The notes under the pieces were generated by a model. The model saw only the letters and a list, made by a program, of their open reading frames with translations, had not been told where the DNA came from and searched no databases. Shown piece after piece: positions 28,881 through 37,808 of a stretch of DNA of 64,000 nucleotides. A program made the translations under genes and the position numbers. Source of the DNA: Pseudonocardia asaccharolytica DSM 44247 = NBRC 16224 (GTDB lineage: Bacteria > Actinomycetota > Actinomycetes > Mycobacteriales > Pseudonocardiaceae); contig NZ_AUII01000007.1 in the NCBI RefSeq assembly GCF_000423625.1, forward strand, positions 1-64,000, in the 5' to 3' direction. Position 1 is the stretch's first letter. Each line of letters starts with the position of its first letter.

Positions 28881-31800
28881 TCAGGACGAGGTCAACGGTT
28901 CGAGGGCGCGCAGCACGGCCCTGGCCGCCGCGGCCGGGCGGGTGCGCAGGAAGTAGTGGCCGCCGTCGGCGAGCTCGTGCAGGTCGACGTGCTCGGCCAG
29001 CAGCCGCCATTCGCCGTGCCGGCGCGGGAACTCCGCGGTGATCGGGTCGTCGGCGGCGACGACCACCGTGACCGGCGCGGACAGCTTCACCGCGGGCGGG
29101 GTGTCCAGGGCGTCGGCGAGGTGGCGATGCGCGGACACACAGTCGTGCCGGTAGGCGGCAGCGACCTGCTCGGCGCGCCGCGCATCCAGTTCGCCGAGCT
29201 CGGGGTAGCCGCGCTCCGCGGCGAGCTCCGCGGCGAGCTCGGCGCTGCTGCGCCCGGTCAGCTCGGCGATGGCGGCACGCCGCTCGGCGGCGTCACCGAG
29301 CAGCTGCGCGGCGAGGAACACCCGCCGGACGTCCACCCCGCGTTCGGCCAGCGCGCCGGCCGTCGCGAGCGCGAACGCGGCGCCCGAGGAGTGGCCCCAC
29401 AATGCGACCCCGTCCAGGCCATGCCGGGTGAGCTCGGCGGTGAGCTCGGTGCAGACCTGCTCGACCACCCGTGCCATCGGCGCGAACGGCTCGCGCTCGG
29501 CGCCGTCGAACTGCCCGGCCACGATGTGGCCGGGCAGTTCGACGGCGTAGACCGCGGGCCCGCCCCGCAGCGCGGCGGTCATCGGCTGGAAGTTCACCGC
29601 GTTGCCGCCGGCATAGGGGAAGCACACCAGGGCACCGGCCTGCGCGCCGCCGGACTCCGAGAGCACCTGCAGCAACCCGGGGCGCCGCTGCGACCGGCCG
29701 TCGACCAGCCCGGCCAGATCGGCCAGGATCGGGTGCCGGGTGATGTCGGCCAGCGACACCGCACGGTCCAGGGTGATCGCCAGCCGCACCGCCGACAGCG
29801 ACGTGCCGCCCCGGTCGAAGAAGTCGTCGCGGCGGCCGATCAGGTCCGCCGGGATGCCCAGCACCCTCGCCCATGCGGCCGCCAGCCTTCGCTCGGTCGG
29901 CGTGCTCGGGACCAGGTGGCCCTCCGCGGCGACATCACGGCCGTCGAGATCGCGGGCGAGCGCCGTCAGCCGCTTCCTGTCGATCTTGCTGTTGGCGGTC
30001 AGCGGCAGGCTTTCCCGCCAGTGGAACCCCGACGGGACCATGTACTCGGGCAGCGACTCGCCCAGCTGGTCGCGCAGGACGGCGACCTCGATCGGCCGCC
30101 GGCCCGCGTAGAAGGCCACGAGATGTCGGGCCTGGTCGGTCCCGGCGACGACGACGGCGCCGTCGCGGACCCCGGGCACCCGCAGCAGGGTGTTCTCGAT
30201 CTCGCCGATCTCGATCCGGAAGCCGGAGATCTTGACCTGGGTGTCCCGGCGGCCGAGGAACTCCAGCGTGCCGCCGGGCCGCCAGCGGCCGTAGTCGCCG
30301 CCGCGGTAGAGCCGCTGACCCGGGCGGTGCGGATCGGGCAGATAGGCCAGCCGGGTGCGCTCGGGATCATTGATGTAGCCGCGGCCGACGCAGACCCCGG
30401 AAAAGACGATCGCGCCGGGTGCGCCCAGCGGCACCGGCGACAGGTGCTCGTCGACGACGTAGACGACCACGTTGTTGACGGGCCGGCCGAGCGGGACCCG
30501 GTCGGAGTCCGGCGCCCGGTCCATGATCTCGTGGTTGGTGTCGTCGCAGGTCTCGGTCAGCCCGTAGGCGTTGACCAGCCTGATGGCGGGGTTGACCGCG
30601 AACCAGCGCTGGGTGAGCTCCTTCTTCAGCGCCTCGCCGGTGACCGACACACACCGCAGGTCCGGCAGCTCGCGCGGGTGCTCCTCCAGGTAGGCGACAA
30701 CGACCTCGAGGTAGGAGGGCACGACCTGGAGCACGCCGACCCGGCCACGGGCGATCGTGTCGACGAACCGTGCGACGTCCAGGATCGCCTCCTGCTCGAC
30801 CAGCAGGGTCCGCCCGCCGACCAGGAGCGCGGAGCACAGTTGCCACAGCGAGATGTCGAAGCACTGGGGTGCGGTCTGCGCGACCACCCGCCCTTCGCCG
30901 ACCCCCAGATCGTCGATCTTGGCGTAGAGGTGGTTGAGCATGCCCGCGTGCTCGCACATCGCGCCCTTGGGCTCACCGGTGGAGCCGGAGGTGAAGTAGA
31001 TGTAGGCGAGCTGGTCCGGAGCGACACCGATACCGAGATCACCGTCGGCACCCTGCTGCGCGTACGCGGTGTCCACGAGGAGCCGCTGGACTCCCGGCAG
31101 CGAGTCGAGCGCCTTGTCGAGCGTGGTGGTGCTGCCGGCTTCGGTCAGCACGATCCCGCATTCGGCGCGCGAGAGCGTGGTCGCGATGCGGTCGGCCGGG
31201 AAATGCGGCTCGATCGGCAGGTACACGCCGCCGGCCTTGAAGACCGCGAGGACGGCGGCCATCCAGTCCAGGTTGCGCTCGGTGACCACCGCGACGACAC
31301 CCTCGCGGCGCAGCCCCCGCGCCAGCAGGGCGCGTCCCAGCCGGTTGGCCCGGGCGTTGAGCTCCCGGTAGGTCCACCGCCGCTCGCCGTGCACGGCCGC
31401 GACGGCGTCCGGGTGCGCCCGCACCCGCCGCTCGAACAGCTCGTGGAACCGGCGGTCGGGCAGCTCCCGGCGCGGGCCGGCCAGCCCCGCGAGCTGGAAG
31501 CGAAGCTCGTCGGCCGACAGCAGGCTCTGCCGCCGGTGCTCGGCGTCCGGATCGGCGGCGATCAGCCCGAGCGCGGCGAGGTGATAGCCGCCGATCCGGG
31601 CGGCAGCTTCCGCGTCGAGCGCGTCGGTCCGGTACCGCAGCCGCAGCGCGAGCCGGCCGCCGCGGTGGGCGAGGCCCACCCACAGCACGATGTCCTCGGC
31701 GAGGTCGCGGAGAACACCGTCGCCGCCGGTCGGGTCGAACACGGTCTCGAACTCCGGTTCGGTCCGGCCCAGCTCGCGCCGGAGATCCTCGACCGGGAAG

Positions 31801-32174
31801 TCCTGGTACGAGCGCAGCTGCGCCTCGGCCCGGCGGACGTGCCGCAGCAACCCCCGCCACGTGCGGGGTTCGGTCGTGAGCCGGCAGGGCAACGGCGGGT
31901 CGCCGGCCGCGGCGACGTAGCCGGGCGTCACCTCGTGCTCGCCGGACAGCGCGGTGAGCACCGCGGCGTGCGCGGTCAGCAGCACCGAGCGCAGCGGTCC
32001 CGCCGTGTCGTGCGTCGACCGGCGCACCGCCGCGACGAGGTCGCCGGGGATCGGTGTCTCGTGCTCGGCGACACCCGGCACCGGATCGAGGGTCCACCGG
32101 GGGATCGCGGTGAAGCCGCCGTCGACGAGCATCCCGCGCCAGAACTCCCGGCCGGCGTCTGCTGGCACCCCCAT
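28881..32174 (-). CDS. NRPS: half condensation domain, A, T, TE
   Basis: 1097 residues. About 1-210 looks like only the C-terminal lobe of a condensation domain (PLRSVLLTAHAAVLTALSGE, TWRGLLRHVRRAEAQLRSYQ); HHxxxDG is absent. The adenylation domain at about 235-740 has LAYIYFTSGSTGEPKGA, CFDISLWQLCSALLVGG (D235-like, then I and W), NAYGLTETCDDTNHE, GDYGRW and LTANSKIDR. The carrier has DDFFDRGGTSLSAVRL near 785. The C-terminal thioesterase has WGHSSGAAFALA and a late DGGHYF, of the type II-like form that releases from carriers. ATG 32174 has GGGAGGGAGG 9 nt upstream. Specificity for Dap is inferred from the operon and not read from the code. Confidence 0.9.
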   Translation of the reverse strand: MGVPADAGREFWRGMLVDGGFTAIPRWTLDPVPGVAEHETPIPGDLVAAVRRSTHDTAGPLRSVLLTAHAAVLTALSGEHEVTPGYVAAAGDPPLPCRLTTEPRTWRGLLRHVRRAEAQLRSYQDFPVEDLRRELGRTEPEFETVFDPTGGDGVLRDLAEDIVLWVGLAHRGGRLALRLRYRTDALDAEAAARIGGYHLAALGLIAADPDAEHRRQSLLSADELRFQLAGLAGPRRELPDRRFHELFERRVRAHPDAVAAVHGERRWTYRELNARANRLGRALLARGLRREGVVAVVTERNLDWMAAVLAVFKAGGVYLPIEPHFPADRIATTLSRAECGIVLTEAGSTTTLDKALDSLPGVQRLLVDTAYAQQGADGDLGIGVAPDQLAYIYFTSGSTGEPKGAMCEHAGMLNHLYAKIDDLGVGEGRVVAQTAPQCFDISLWQLCSALLVGGRTLLVEQEAILDVARFVDTIARGRVGVLQVVPSYLEVVVAYLEEHPRELPDLRCVSVTGEALKKELTQRWFAVNPAIRLVNAYGLTETCDDTNHEIMDRAPDSDRVPLGRPVNNVVVYVVDEHLSPVPLGAPGAIVFSGVCVGRGYINDPERTRLAYLPDPHRPGQRLYRGGDYGRWRPGGTLEFLGRRDTQVKISGFRIEIGEIENTLLRVPGVRDGAVVVAGTDQARHLVAFYAGRRPIEVAVLRDQLGESLPEYMVPSGFHWRESLPLTANSKIDRKRLTALARDLDGRDVAAEGHLVPSTPTERRLAAAWARVLGIPADLIGRRDDFFDRGGTSLSAVRLAITLDRAVSLADITRHPILADLAGLVDGRSQRRPGLLQVLSESGGAQAGALVCFPYAGGNAVNFQPMTAALRGGPAVYAVELPGHIVAGQFDGAEREPFAPMARVVEQVCTELTAELTRHGLDGVALWGHSSGAAFALATAGALAERGVDVRRVFLAAQLLGDAAERRAAIAELTGRSSAELAAELAAERGYPELGELDARRAEQVAAAYRHDCVSAHRHLADALDTPPAVKLSAPVTVVVAADDPITAEFPRRHGEWRLLAEHVDLHELADGGHYFLRTRPAAAARAVLRALEPLTSS

Positions 32175-32205
32175 CGAGTCTTGCCTCCCTCCCCGTCGGG
32201 CCGTG

Positions 32206-34758
32206 CTATGTGCGCCTGACCAGTGCGGCGCCGACGCTGTCGCGAATCTCCCTGGCCGGGTTTCCGCCCCACCGCGCGTACCGGGGGATGTCCTCGCCCT
32301 TCATGACGAAGGAGCCGGGAGCGAGCACCACGCCGTCGCCCACCGTCACGCCGTAGTGGACCAGAGCGCCGATCCCGAGGGTGCAGCCGGCGCCGATCGT
32401 GCTGCGGTCGGATTTGAAGCTGCCGTCCTCCTGGGAATGGCACTGGATCACGCTTCCCGCATTGAGCGTGCAGTCGTCACCAATGGCGACGAGGGTCCGC
32501 TCGGGCATGGCGCAGCCGTCGTCGAAGACCCGTCGGCCGATCCGGACTCCCAGCAGCCGGGAGATGATGTTCTTGAACGGTGTGCCGCTGAACATCAGGT
32601 CGAATCCTGGTATCACGAGCTTCCAGAACCGTTCGTGCCACCAGAAATAGGGCTGGTAGATCGAGCAGAATTGCGGACGCAGGGCCCGGAACCGCGCGAC
32701 GGCGCGTTCGAGCAGGATGAAATAGGTCATGGTGAACAGCAGGGACGCCAAGAGCTCCACGGCGACCGCCTCCGGGCCGAACTGTCCGTAGAAATCCGCC
32801 AGTGCCAGACCCAGGAGCATGATGCCGACGAAGTGGACCCACCGCACCAGCAGGAAGACGCCCATCGTGCGCAGGTTGTACCTGTTCTTGGCGGCAAGGC
32901 CGCGGCGCAGCCCGTCCCCGCTCTTCAGGTGGTCGAACCTGCTGTCCCGCTCGACCGAGCGCGGTATCGGGAAGCTGGGCGAGCCCAGCAGGCCATGATC
33001 CTTCCGGACCTGTCCGTCGAGTGGAACCAGGACCTTCGTCGCGAGCAGACAGTTCTCGCCCGTCCTGCTCTGCGCGGGATAGGCGATGTGGTTTCCCAGG
33101 AAGTTATGTGGCCCGATCGACGCTCGGGACACGCGGAAGGAGGTGTTCGAGAAGTCGGCATTGATGACCGACAGTCCGTCGGCGACCATCGTCCCGCTGC
33201 CGACGGAGACCTGGAACGGGGTCTCGTGCAGCACCATCGTGCCGAAATTCGACCCGGTCTGCTCGATTCGGGAAAGGTCGTAGCCGATGCAGCGCAGATA
33301 GTAGACGATGTAGGAGCTGTCCCCGAAGAGGGTCATGAAGAAGTTGCGGTTGGTCAGAAACGCGATCGTCCGGTGCAGCCAGTAATGGATGCCGTACAGG
33401 CGGTAGACCTTGTCCGGTGTGATGGCGAGGTTGAGCACGCGCGGGACGGTGACCACGACGAGGAAGCCGAGAAGAACGGAACCGAAGAAGAACACCGAGG
33501 AGAGGACCAGGGCGTTGTAGTAGAACGTCCAGGACGTGAAGGCCATCGGCGTCGCGTCCAGGAACCCACTACGCGGGGTCTCATCGAGCAGTATCCCCAG
33601 GAAGCCGAACGCCAGCGGCAGGACGATCACCAACGCGGTCAGCACCTGCCCGGTGGCGTAGGCCGCCCGTCTCAGGGCGCCGCAGCGGGCCGGGGCGAGG
33701 TCGGCGTAGTCCACCTCGGTGCGCTGCGCCGGGGATCCGTGCCAGCGCTCGCCCTCGGGCACGGCCTGCCCGGCGTGCAGGGTGGAGGAATGGCCGAGCT
33801 GGGCCCCGTCGCCCATCGAGGTCTCGATATCGAGCACCGTCGCCTCGCCGACGAACACGTCCTTCCCGAGGGTGACCGGGCCCGTCTGGATCTGGCCGGC
33901 GTGGGCGCGGTAGCAGGTGACGGACGAGGCCTTGCGGATGACCGTGCCCTCGCCGATGGTCAACAGGTCGGTGCACACCGGCACGGCCCGGGAGAAGATC
34001 GCCACCCCGCGGCCGATCTTGGCGCCCAGCGCCCTCAGATAGAGCGCATACAGCGGCGAGGTCGCGCTGGTGGGTGACCGGCCACCGACGAACAACAGCA
34101 GCGGGTTCGCCCGGACCAAGGTCTTGACGAGCCAGAACCGGACATAGGCCAGGCTCCAGACGCGGATCCGCTGCGGCTTCCACCGCCCGATGAGCAGCCA
34201 CTTCGCCAGGATCGGAAGGGTGCACATGCCGACGAAGAGCGCGCCGCCGAACTGAACCGCCCGCAGGTAGCTCTCCAACAGGCTCGGGCCGGCCCAGACC
34301 CACTCGAAGCCCAGGGTGCTGACCACCGCGCCGAGGTAGAGGGCACCGAGGAAGCACAGCAGCTGCAGCGTCCCGCACAGGACGTACTGCAGCGTGCCGG
34401 CCGGTTCCGTCGCCTCGACCGGCTCCGGGGCCGGCGGTTCGACGGGGGCGGGCGCGGCGTCCCCGAGCGCCGCCGCCAGATCCCTGACCGTCGGGTGCCG
34501 GTAGATGTCGCGCATCGACACCGGTGGCAGGCCCCCCCGTTTCCGCACCCGCGCGCAGAAATGGGTCATCACCAACGAGTCGGCGCCCAGATCGTCGAAG
34601 AAGTTGCTGACCACCGACACCCGCTCGACGCGGACGATGCCGGCCAGCACCTCGGAAAGCGTCTTCTCGGTGTCGGTCGCAGGGCCGGCATACCCGCTGT
34701 GGGTGGCCGAGGAGTCAGCCAGACCGGCCGTCATGACCTCGGCAGATTTTCCCACCAC
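32206..34758 (-). CDS. Pls-like membrane protein: carrier domain plus three TM-pair/beta-helix units
   Basis: About 850 residues. A carrier domain at 30-105 has DDLGADSLVM (Ser 61). Then the unit [two membrane helices + soluble hexapeptide/beta-helix domain] occurs three times. The soluble domains begin at LGAKIGRGVAIFSRAVPVC, near CIGYDLSRIEQTGSNFGTMV and at LGVRIGRRVFDDGCAMPER. This is the C-terminal layout of epsilon-poly-L-lysine synthetase (TIGR02353-type), where three tandem domains form amide bonds in an iterative chain, but the adenylation domain is missing. The NRPS 31 nt downstream would have to load it. GTG 34758 (or 34755) follows AAGGAG; ATG 34734 is also possible and overlaps a small upstream frame. 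Confidence 0.85.
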   Translation of the reverse strand: MVGKSAEVMTAGLADSSATHSGYAGPATDTEKTLSEVLAGIVRVERVSVVSNFFDDLGADSLVMTHFCARVRKRGGLPPVSMRDIYRHPTVRDLAAALGDAAPAPVEPPAPEPVEATEPAGTLQYVLCGTLQLLCFLGALYLGAVVSTLGFEWVWAGPSLLESYLRAVQFGGALFVGMCTLPILAKWLLIGRWKPQRIRVWSLAYVRFWLVKTLVRANPLLLFVGGRSPTSATSPLYALYLRALGAKIGRGVAIFSRAVPVCTDLLTIGEGTVIRKASSVTCYRAHAGQIQTGPVTLGKDVFVGEATVLDIETSMGDGAQLGHSSTLHAGQAVPEGERWHGSPAQRTEVDYADLAPARCGALRRAAYATGQVLTALVIVLPLAFGFLGILLDETPRSGFLDATPMAFTSWTFYYNALVLSSVFFFGSVLLGFLVVVTVPRVLNLAITPDKVYRLYGIHYWLHRTIAFLTNRNFFMTLFGDSSYIVYYLRCIGYDLSRIEQTGSNFGTMVLHETPFQVSVGSGTMVADGLSVINADFSNTSFRVSRASIGPHNFLGNHIAYPAQSRTGENCLLATKVLVPLDGQVRKDHGLLGSPSFPIPRSVERDSRFDHLKSGDGLRRGLAAKNRYNLRTMGVFLLVRWVHFVGIMLLGLALADFYGQFGPEAVAVELLASLLFTMTYFILLERAVARFRALRPQFCSIYQPYFWWHERFWKLVIPGFDLMFSGTPFKNIISRLLGVRIGRRVFDDGCAMPERTLVAIGDDCTLNAGSVIQCHSQEDGSFKSDRSTIGAGCTLGIGALVHYGVTVGDGVVLAPGSFVMKGEDIPRYARWGGNPAREIRDSVGAALVRRT

Positions 34759-34985
34759 CGGAGCTCCTTGAAACAGAGGTCGGAAATTTCCTGACATGTC
34801 CGGAAAAGCACACAACAACCGTGTGCCGCATTAGCTGCGGGAACATCCGCGAAATACCTGTGCAACGGCATGCGGGGTCGGCCGGCATGCGGACCTGGCT
34901 CGGGTCGAAGCGGAGGACGCAACCCCGGCAGGTCCCCGCGTAGTCGCGGGCGTGTCCTGGCCTCGAGTTCATCGGGCTGCGCCAT
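34731..34985 (-). CDS. Candidate small Cys-rich ORF ahead of the Pls-like gene
   Basis: An 84-codon frame starts at ATG 34985 with GGGGGAGG 4 nt upstream. It ends in TGA at 34731-34733, overlapping the in-frame ATG 34734 of the Pls-like gene (ATGA). The C-terminal half has AHGCCVLFRTCQEISDLCF. The codon bias is poor in the first half, where another frame (from 34972, reading TCRGCVLRFDPSQV) looks more coding, so an internal shift or a non-coding leader is possible. No family was recognised. Confidence 0.25.
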   Translation of the reverse strand: MAQPDELEARTRPRLRGDLPGLRPPLRPEPGPHAGRPRMPLHRYFADVPAANAAHGCCVLFRTCQEISDLCFKELRWWENLPRS

Positions 34986-35484
34986 CGATCCTCCCCCGTG
35001 GGCCCGCGCAGCAGGCGCATTCCCCCCACGCCGTCCCGTCGTCACCTTTGCGGCCATCGCGGCTTTCGGGCCGGCCACCCGACCGGCTCGCCGCACTGTC
35101 CGATACGGCGTTCTTCGGCGAGCGGATCACCCCAGTCCGTCGTCGCCGACTCATATGCCGTCGGTGCGCCGCCCGGCATTGTTTCGGCCTCGGCGCGCAA
35201 CCACCCATTCGGCCCCTGATACCGCCGATGTCATGACACACAGACAGTCCCCCTCCCCGGCCGTTCGAGGGACGCCGATCGACGATCCATGGCTCCGCTG
35301 CCAGCGATCACCGCAAATGGACGGATACTCGCATTACATTTGGTCCGGAGATTTCCGGAGATATCAGACATCCCGCGGGCCACAACCTTGACGCTCGCCT
35401 CCCGAGCCGCACAGGATGGTCCGCCGCCGTCGTGCCCGCTCGCGGCGGCGGCGCCGCCGGGCTGACGGCCGACTGGGGGATCAC
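34986..35484. other. Divergent intergenic region, biosynthetic operon / M28 gene
   Basis: About 500 nt with no convincing gene. On the plus side, TTGACG (35388-35393), an 18-nt spacer and CAGGAT (35412-35417) could be a promoter for the M28 gene. TCCGGAGAT occurs twice in a row near 35344-35362 and could be an operator. Short frames on both strands lack codon bias or family features. Confidence 0.35.
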
Positions 35485-36510
35485 ATGCGGGCAGCAGCAC
35501 GTGCGGCCGCGGCCGTCATCGGGGCCGTTCTCGCGGCGGCGGCCATGACCGGCTGCGCGCCGCCCGGCCCCGCGTCGGGGCAGCCCAACGGCACCCTGTC
35601 CGCGCAGTTGAAGGCCGAGGTCACGGGCGAGGGCGCCGTCGCCCACGCCCAGGCGCTGCAGCGGATCGCCGACGAGAACGGCGGGACCCGGGTGTCCCCG
35701 GGCCCGGGCTACGACGCGAGCGTCGACTACGTCGCGGGGGTGTTGCGGGACGCGGGCTTCGCGGTGAGCACACCGACGTTCCGGATGTGGCAGCACGACG
35801 GCGGCGCGGCCACGGTCCGGAACGTGATCGCGCAGACCCGCACCGGGAACCCGGAGCACCTCGTGATGGTCGGGGCACATCTGGACTCGGTGCGCGACGG
35901 TCCCGGCATCAACGACAACGCCTCCGGAGTGGCCTCCCTGCTGGAGATCGCGGTGCGGCTGGGCGGATCACCACCGGTGGCCGATGCGATCCGGTTCGGG
36001 TTCTGGGGCGGCGAGGAGGAGGACCTCTACGGCTCGACGGGCTATGTCGAGGGACTCGCGGATGCCGAGCGCTCCGCGATCGCGCTGTACGTGAACGTGG
36101 ACATGGTGGCCTCCCCCAACGGCGGCTACTTCGTCCAGGGGAGCGCGGACGGCCGGACGTCGAGGTCCGGCCCGCCCGGGTCGGCGGACATCGGGCGGGT
36201 GCTGGCCGATCAGCTCGCCTCGACCGGGGTCACGGCCGAGCTGACCCGGTTCGACGAAAGCTCGGACTACGAACCGTTCGTCGAGGCCGGGATCCCGACC
36301 GGCGGGGTTCTTGCCGGCGACGCCGACACCAAGACCGGCGAGCAGGCCCGGGCCTGGGGCGGGCGGGCCGGGGAAGTGTTCGACCCCTGCTACCACTCCG
36401 CCTGCGACCGCCTGGACAACCTCAACCGGACCGCGTTGGACCGCTTCAGCGACGCGATCGCCGGCACGCTGGGGTACTTCGCGACGACGGACGCGCAGCT
36501 CGCCCGCTGA
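35485..36510 (+). CDS. M28-family zinc peptidase, lipoprotein
   Basis: 341 residues. A lipoprotein signal precedes the lipobox MTGC near residue 20 (AAAMTGCAPPG). The M28 two-zinc site is complete: GAHLDSV (His), GINDNASG (bridging Asp), GGEEEDLYG (catalytic and zinc Glu), YVNVDMV (Asp) and CYHSACD (His), plus the family disulfide-type Cys pair. Aminopeptidases of this type (LpqL, Streptomyces AP) trim extracellular peptides. ATG 35485 with GGGGGA 4 nt upstream is preferred over an upstream Arg-rich start. The neighbouring biosynthetic operon is divergent, and a link to it is speculative. Confidence 0.9.
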   Translation: MRAAARAAAAVIGAVLAAAAMTGCAPPGPASGQPNGTLSAQLKAEVTGEGAVAHAQALQRIADENGGTRVSPGPGYDASVDYVAGVLRDAGFAVSTPTFRMWQHDGGAATVRNVIAQTRTGNPEHLVMVGAHLDSVRDGPGINDNASGVASLLEIAVRLGGSPPVADAIRFGFWGGEEEDLYGSTGYVEGLADAERSAIALYVNVDMVASPNGGYFVQGSADGRTSRSGPPGSADIGRVLADQLASTGVTAELTRFDESSDYEPFVEAGIPTGGVLAGDADTKTGEQARAWGGRAGEVFDPCYHSACDRLDNLNRTALDRFSDAIAGTLGYFATTDAQLAR

Positions 36511-36519
36511 GGCCGCCGG

Positions 36520-37428
36520 CTACCCGGGGAGCAGCAGCACCGCGGTCGGCACCGCGACCAGCGCGACCGCCACCGCCCGCACCAGTAGCCGCAGCGGCGC
36601 CGCCAGCGGCTCCGGGGGCGCCGAGATTCGCCCGATCCGCGCGTGCAGCGCGGTGGTGAACGAGCTCAGCGCGGCGGCGGGAGCCGATCCGCCGACCGCC
36701 CGCAGCGCCCCGACCAGCTCATGGGGCTCCGCGCGGGCCGCCGCGACGTCGTCGGCCCGCATCTCGATCAGCGCGGCCACCGCCAGCTGCGCGCACACCA
36801 TGCCGCGGACGAACGGGGCGGTCGCGCCCCATGCCACGAACGGCAGCACCACGAGGTCGTGACGCTCACGCAGATGCGCCTGCTCATGCGCGAGCACCGC
36901 GCGCACCTCGTCGGGTTCGAGCACCTCCAGCACGCCGGCGGACACGACGAGCCGGGAGCTGCGACCGGGCAGGCAGTAGGCGACCGGCAGCGGATGGTCG
37001 AGCACCCGGGTTCCCGGCGCGTCGGGCCACGGGGTGGCCAGCACATCGAGCAGGTCGCGGTGGCGGCGGCGGGCCTTGAGGGTGCGGATGGTGACCGAGG
37101 CGAGCACGACGAACAGCCGCATCCCGAGCAGGACCGTCGCGACGAGAGCCAGCACGTGTGCGGTGCGCACCTCGGGTGGCAGCCGACCCGCGACGACCGC
37201 GTCGGCCAGCGTGGCGAACGCGGGCGCGGGCGAGTCACCCAGCGGCGCGACCGCGTAGACGAGACCCGCGCCGAGCAGCGAGAGCCCGCCTGCCAGGCCG
37301 ATGGCCTGCCAGACCAGCAGGGCCCCGACCGGATCGCGGGCCGGCCAGCGTGCGGTGGCCAGCGCGCGGCTCGCCGGCTCGGCGAGGACGACACCCAGCA
37401 CGAGCAAGGCCAGCGCGGTCAGCTCCAT
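36520..37428 (-). CDS. M56-family membrane metallopeptidase (BlaR1/MecR1-like)
   Basis: 302 residues with about four or five membrane helices. The cytosolic zinc motif VLAHEQAHLRERHD (HExxH) is followed by the downstream Glu in ALIEMRADDVAA. It lacks the extracellular penicillin sensor of true BlaR1, as usual for actinobacterial M56 proteins. It starts 29 nt after the BlaI gene, making a BlaI-M56 pair in which the peptidase probably inactivates the repressor. The frame is open to 37755, but ATG 37428 fits the first membrane helix (MELTALALLVLGVVLAE). Confidence 0.88.
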   Translation of the reverse strand: MELTALALLVLGVVLAEPASRALATARWPARDPVGALLVWQAIGLAGGLSLLGAGLVYAVAPLGDSPAPAFATLADAVVAGRLPPEVRTAHVLALVATVLLGMRLFVVLASVTIRTLKARRRHRDLLDVLATPWPDAPGTRVLDHPLPVAYCLPGRSSRLVVSAGVLEVLEPDEVRAVLAHEQAHLRERHDLVVLPFVAWGATAPFVRGMVCAQLAVAALIEMRADDVAAARAEPHELVGALRAVGGSAPAAALSSFTTALHARIGRISAPPEPLAAPLRLLVRAVAVALVAVPTAVLLLPG

Positions 37429-37457
37429 CGATGACGGCACGGGGCACGAAACCCAGG

Positions 37458-37808
37458 TCAACCCAGCAGGTCGCGCAGCGCAGCACGTTCGTCGGGCGGG
37501 ATGGAGCCCAGGAACCGGGCGAGCACCGCCCCGCGGTCCGGTGCGCCGTCGAGCGCGTCGCGCATCAGCTCGGCGACATGATCCTCGCGGCTGGCCACCG
37601 GCCGGTAGTGGTGTGCCCGGCCGTCGCGGGTGCGGGTCACGAGCGCCTTGCGCTCGAGCCGCCCCAGCACGGTCAGCACGGTCGTCGTGGCCAGTTCCCG
37701 CGACCCCAGCCCGTCCTGCACCTCGCGGGCGGTCAATGGTGTGGACGCGGCCCACAACACGTCCATCACAGCGCGTTCCAACTCACCCAGGCTCGGCACA
37801 ACAGGCAT
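37458..37808 (-). CDS. blaI: BlaI/MecI-family repressor
   Basis: 116 residues. The winged helix LGELERAVMDVLWAASTPLTAREVQDGL with TTTVLTVLGRLERKALVTR is the Penicillinase_R family, and the C-terminal part dimerises. ATG 37808 has GGGG 5 nt upstream. A perfect inverted repeat covers the start codon (37808-37824) and is the likely autoregulatory operator. It is cotranscribed with the M56 peptidase; in mycobacteria BlaI answers to beta-lactams. The neighbouring L,D-transpeptidase (beta-lactam-resistant cross-linking) is a plausible target. Confidence 0.9.
   Translation of the reverse strand: MPVVPSLGELERAVMDVLWAASTPLTAREVQDGLGSRELATTTVLTVLGRLERKALVTRTRDGRAHHYRPVASREDHVAELMRDALDGAPDRGAVLARFLGSIPPDERAALRDLLG

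Noticed and set aside
28440..32219. Plus-strand open frame of 1259 codons opposite the NRPS and oxygenase
   Set aside because: It mirrors the minus-strand genes, is Arg/Gly/Pro rich without domains, and arises from high GC at third positions.
34870..35391. Plus-strand frame of 173 codons in the intergenic region before the M28 gene
   Set aside because: Poor codon bias, no ribosome site, low-complexity Arg/Pro/Ser content.
35416..35484. Arg-rich upstream start for the M28 peptidase
   Set aside because: It would put a highly basic 23-residue stretch before the lipoprotein signal; ATG 35485 has a ribosome site.
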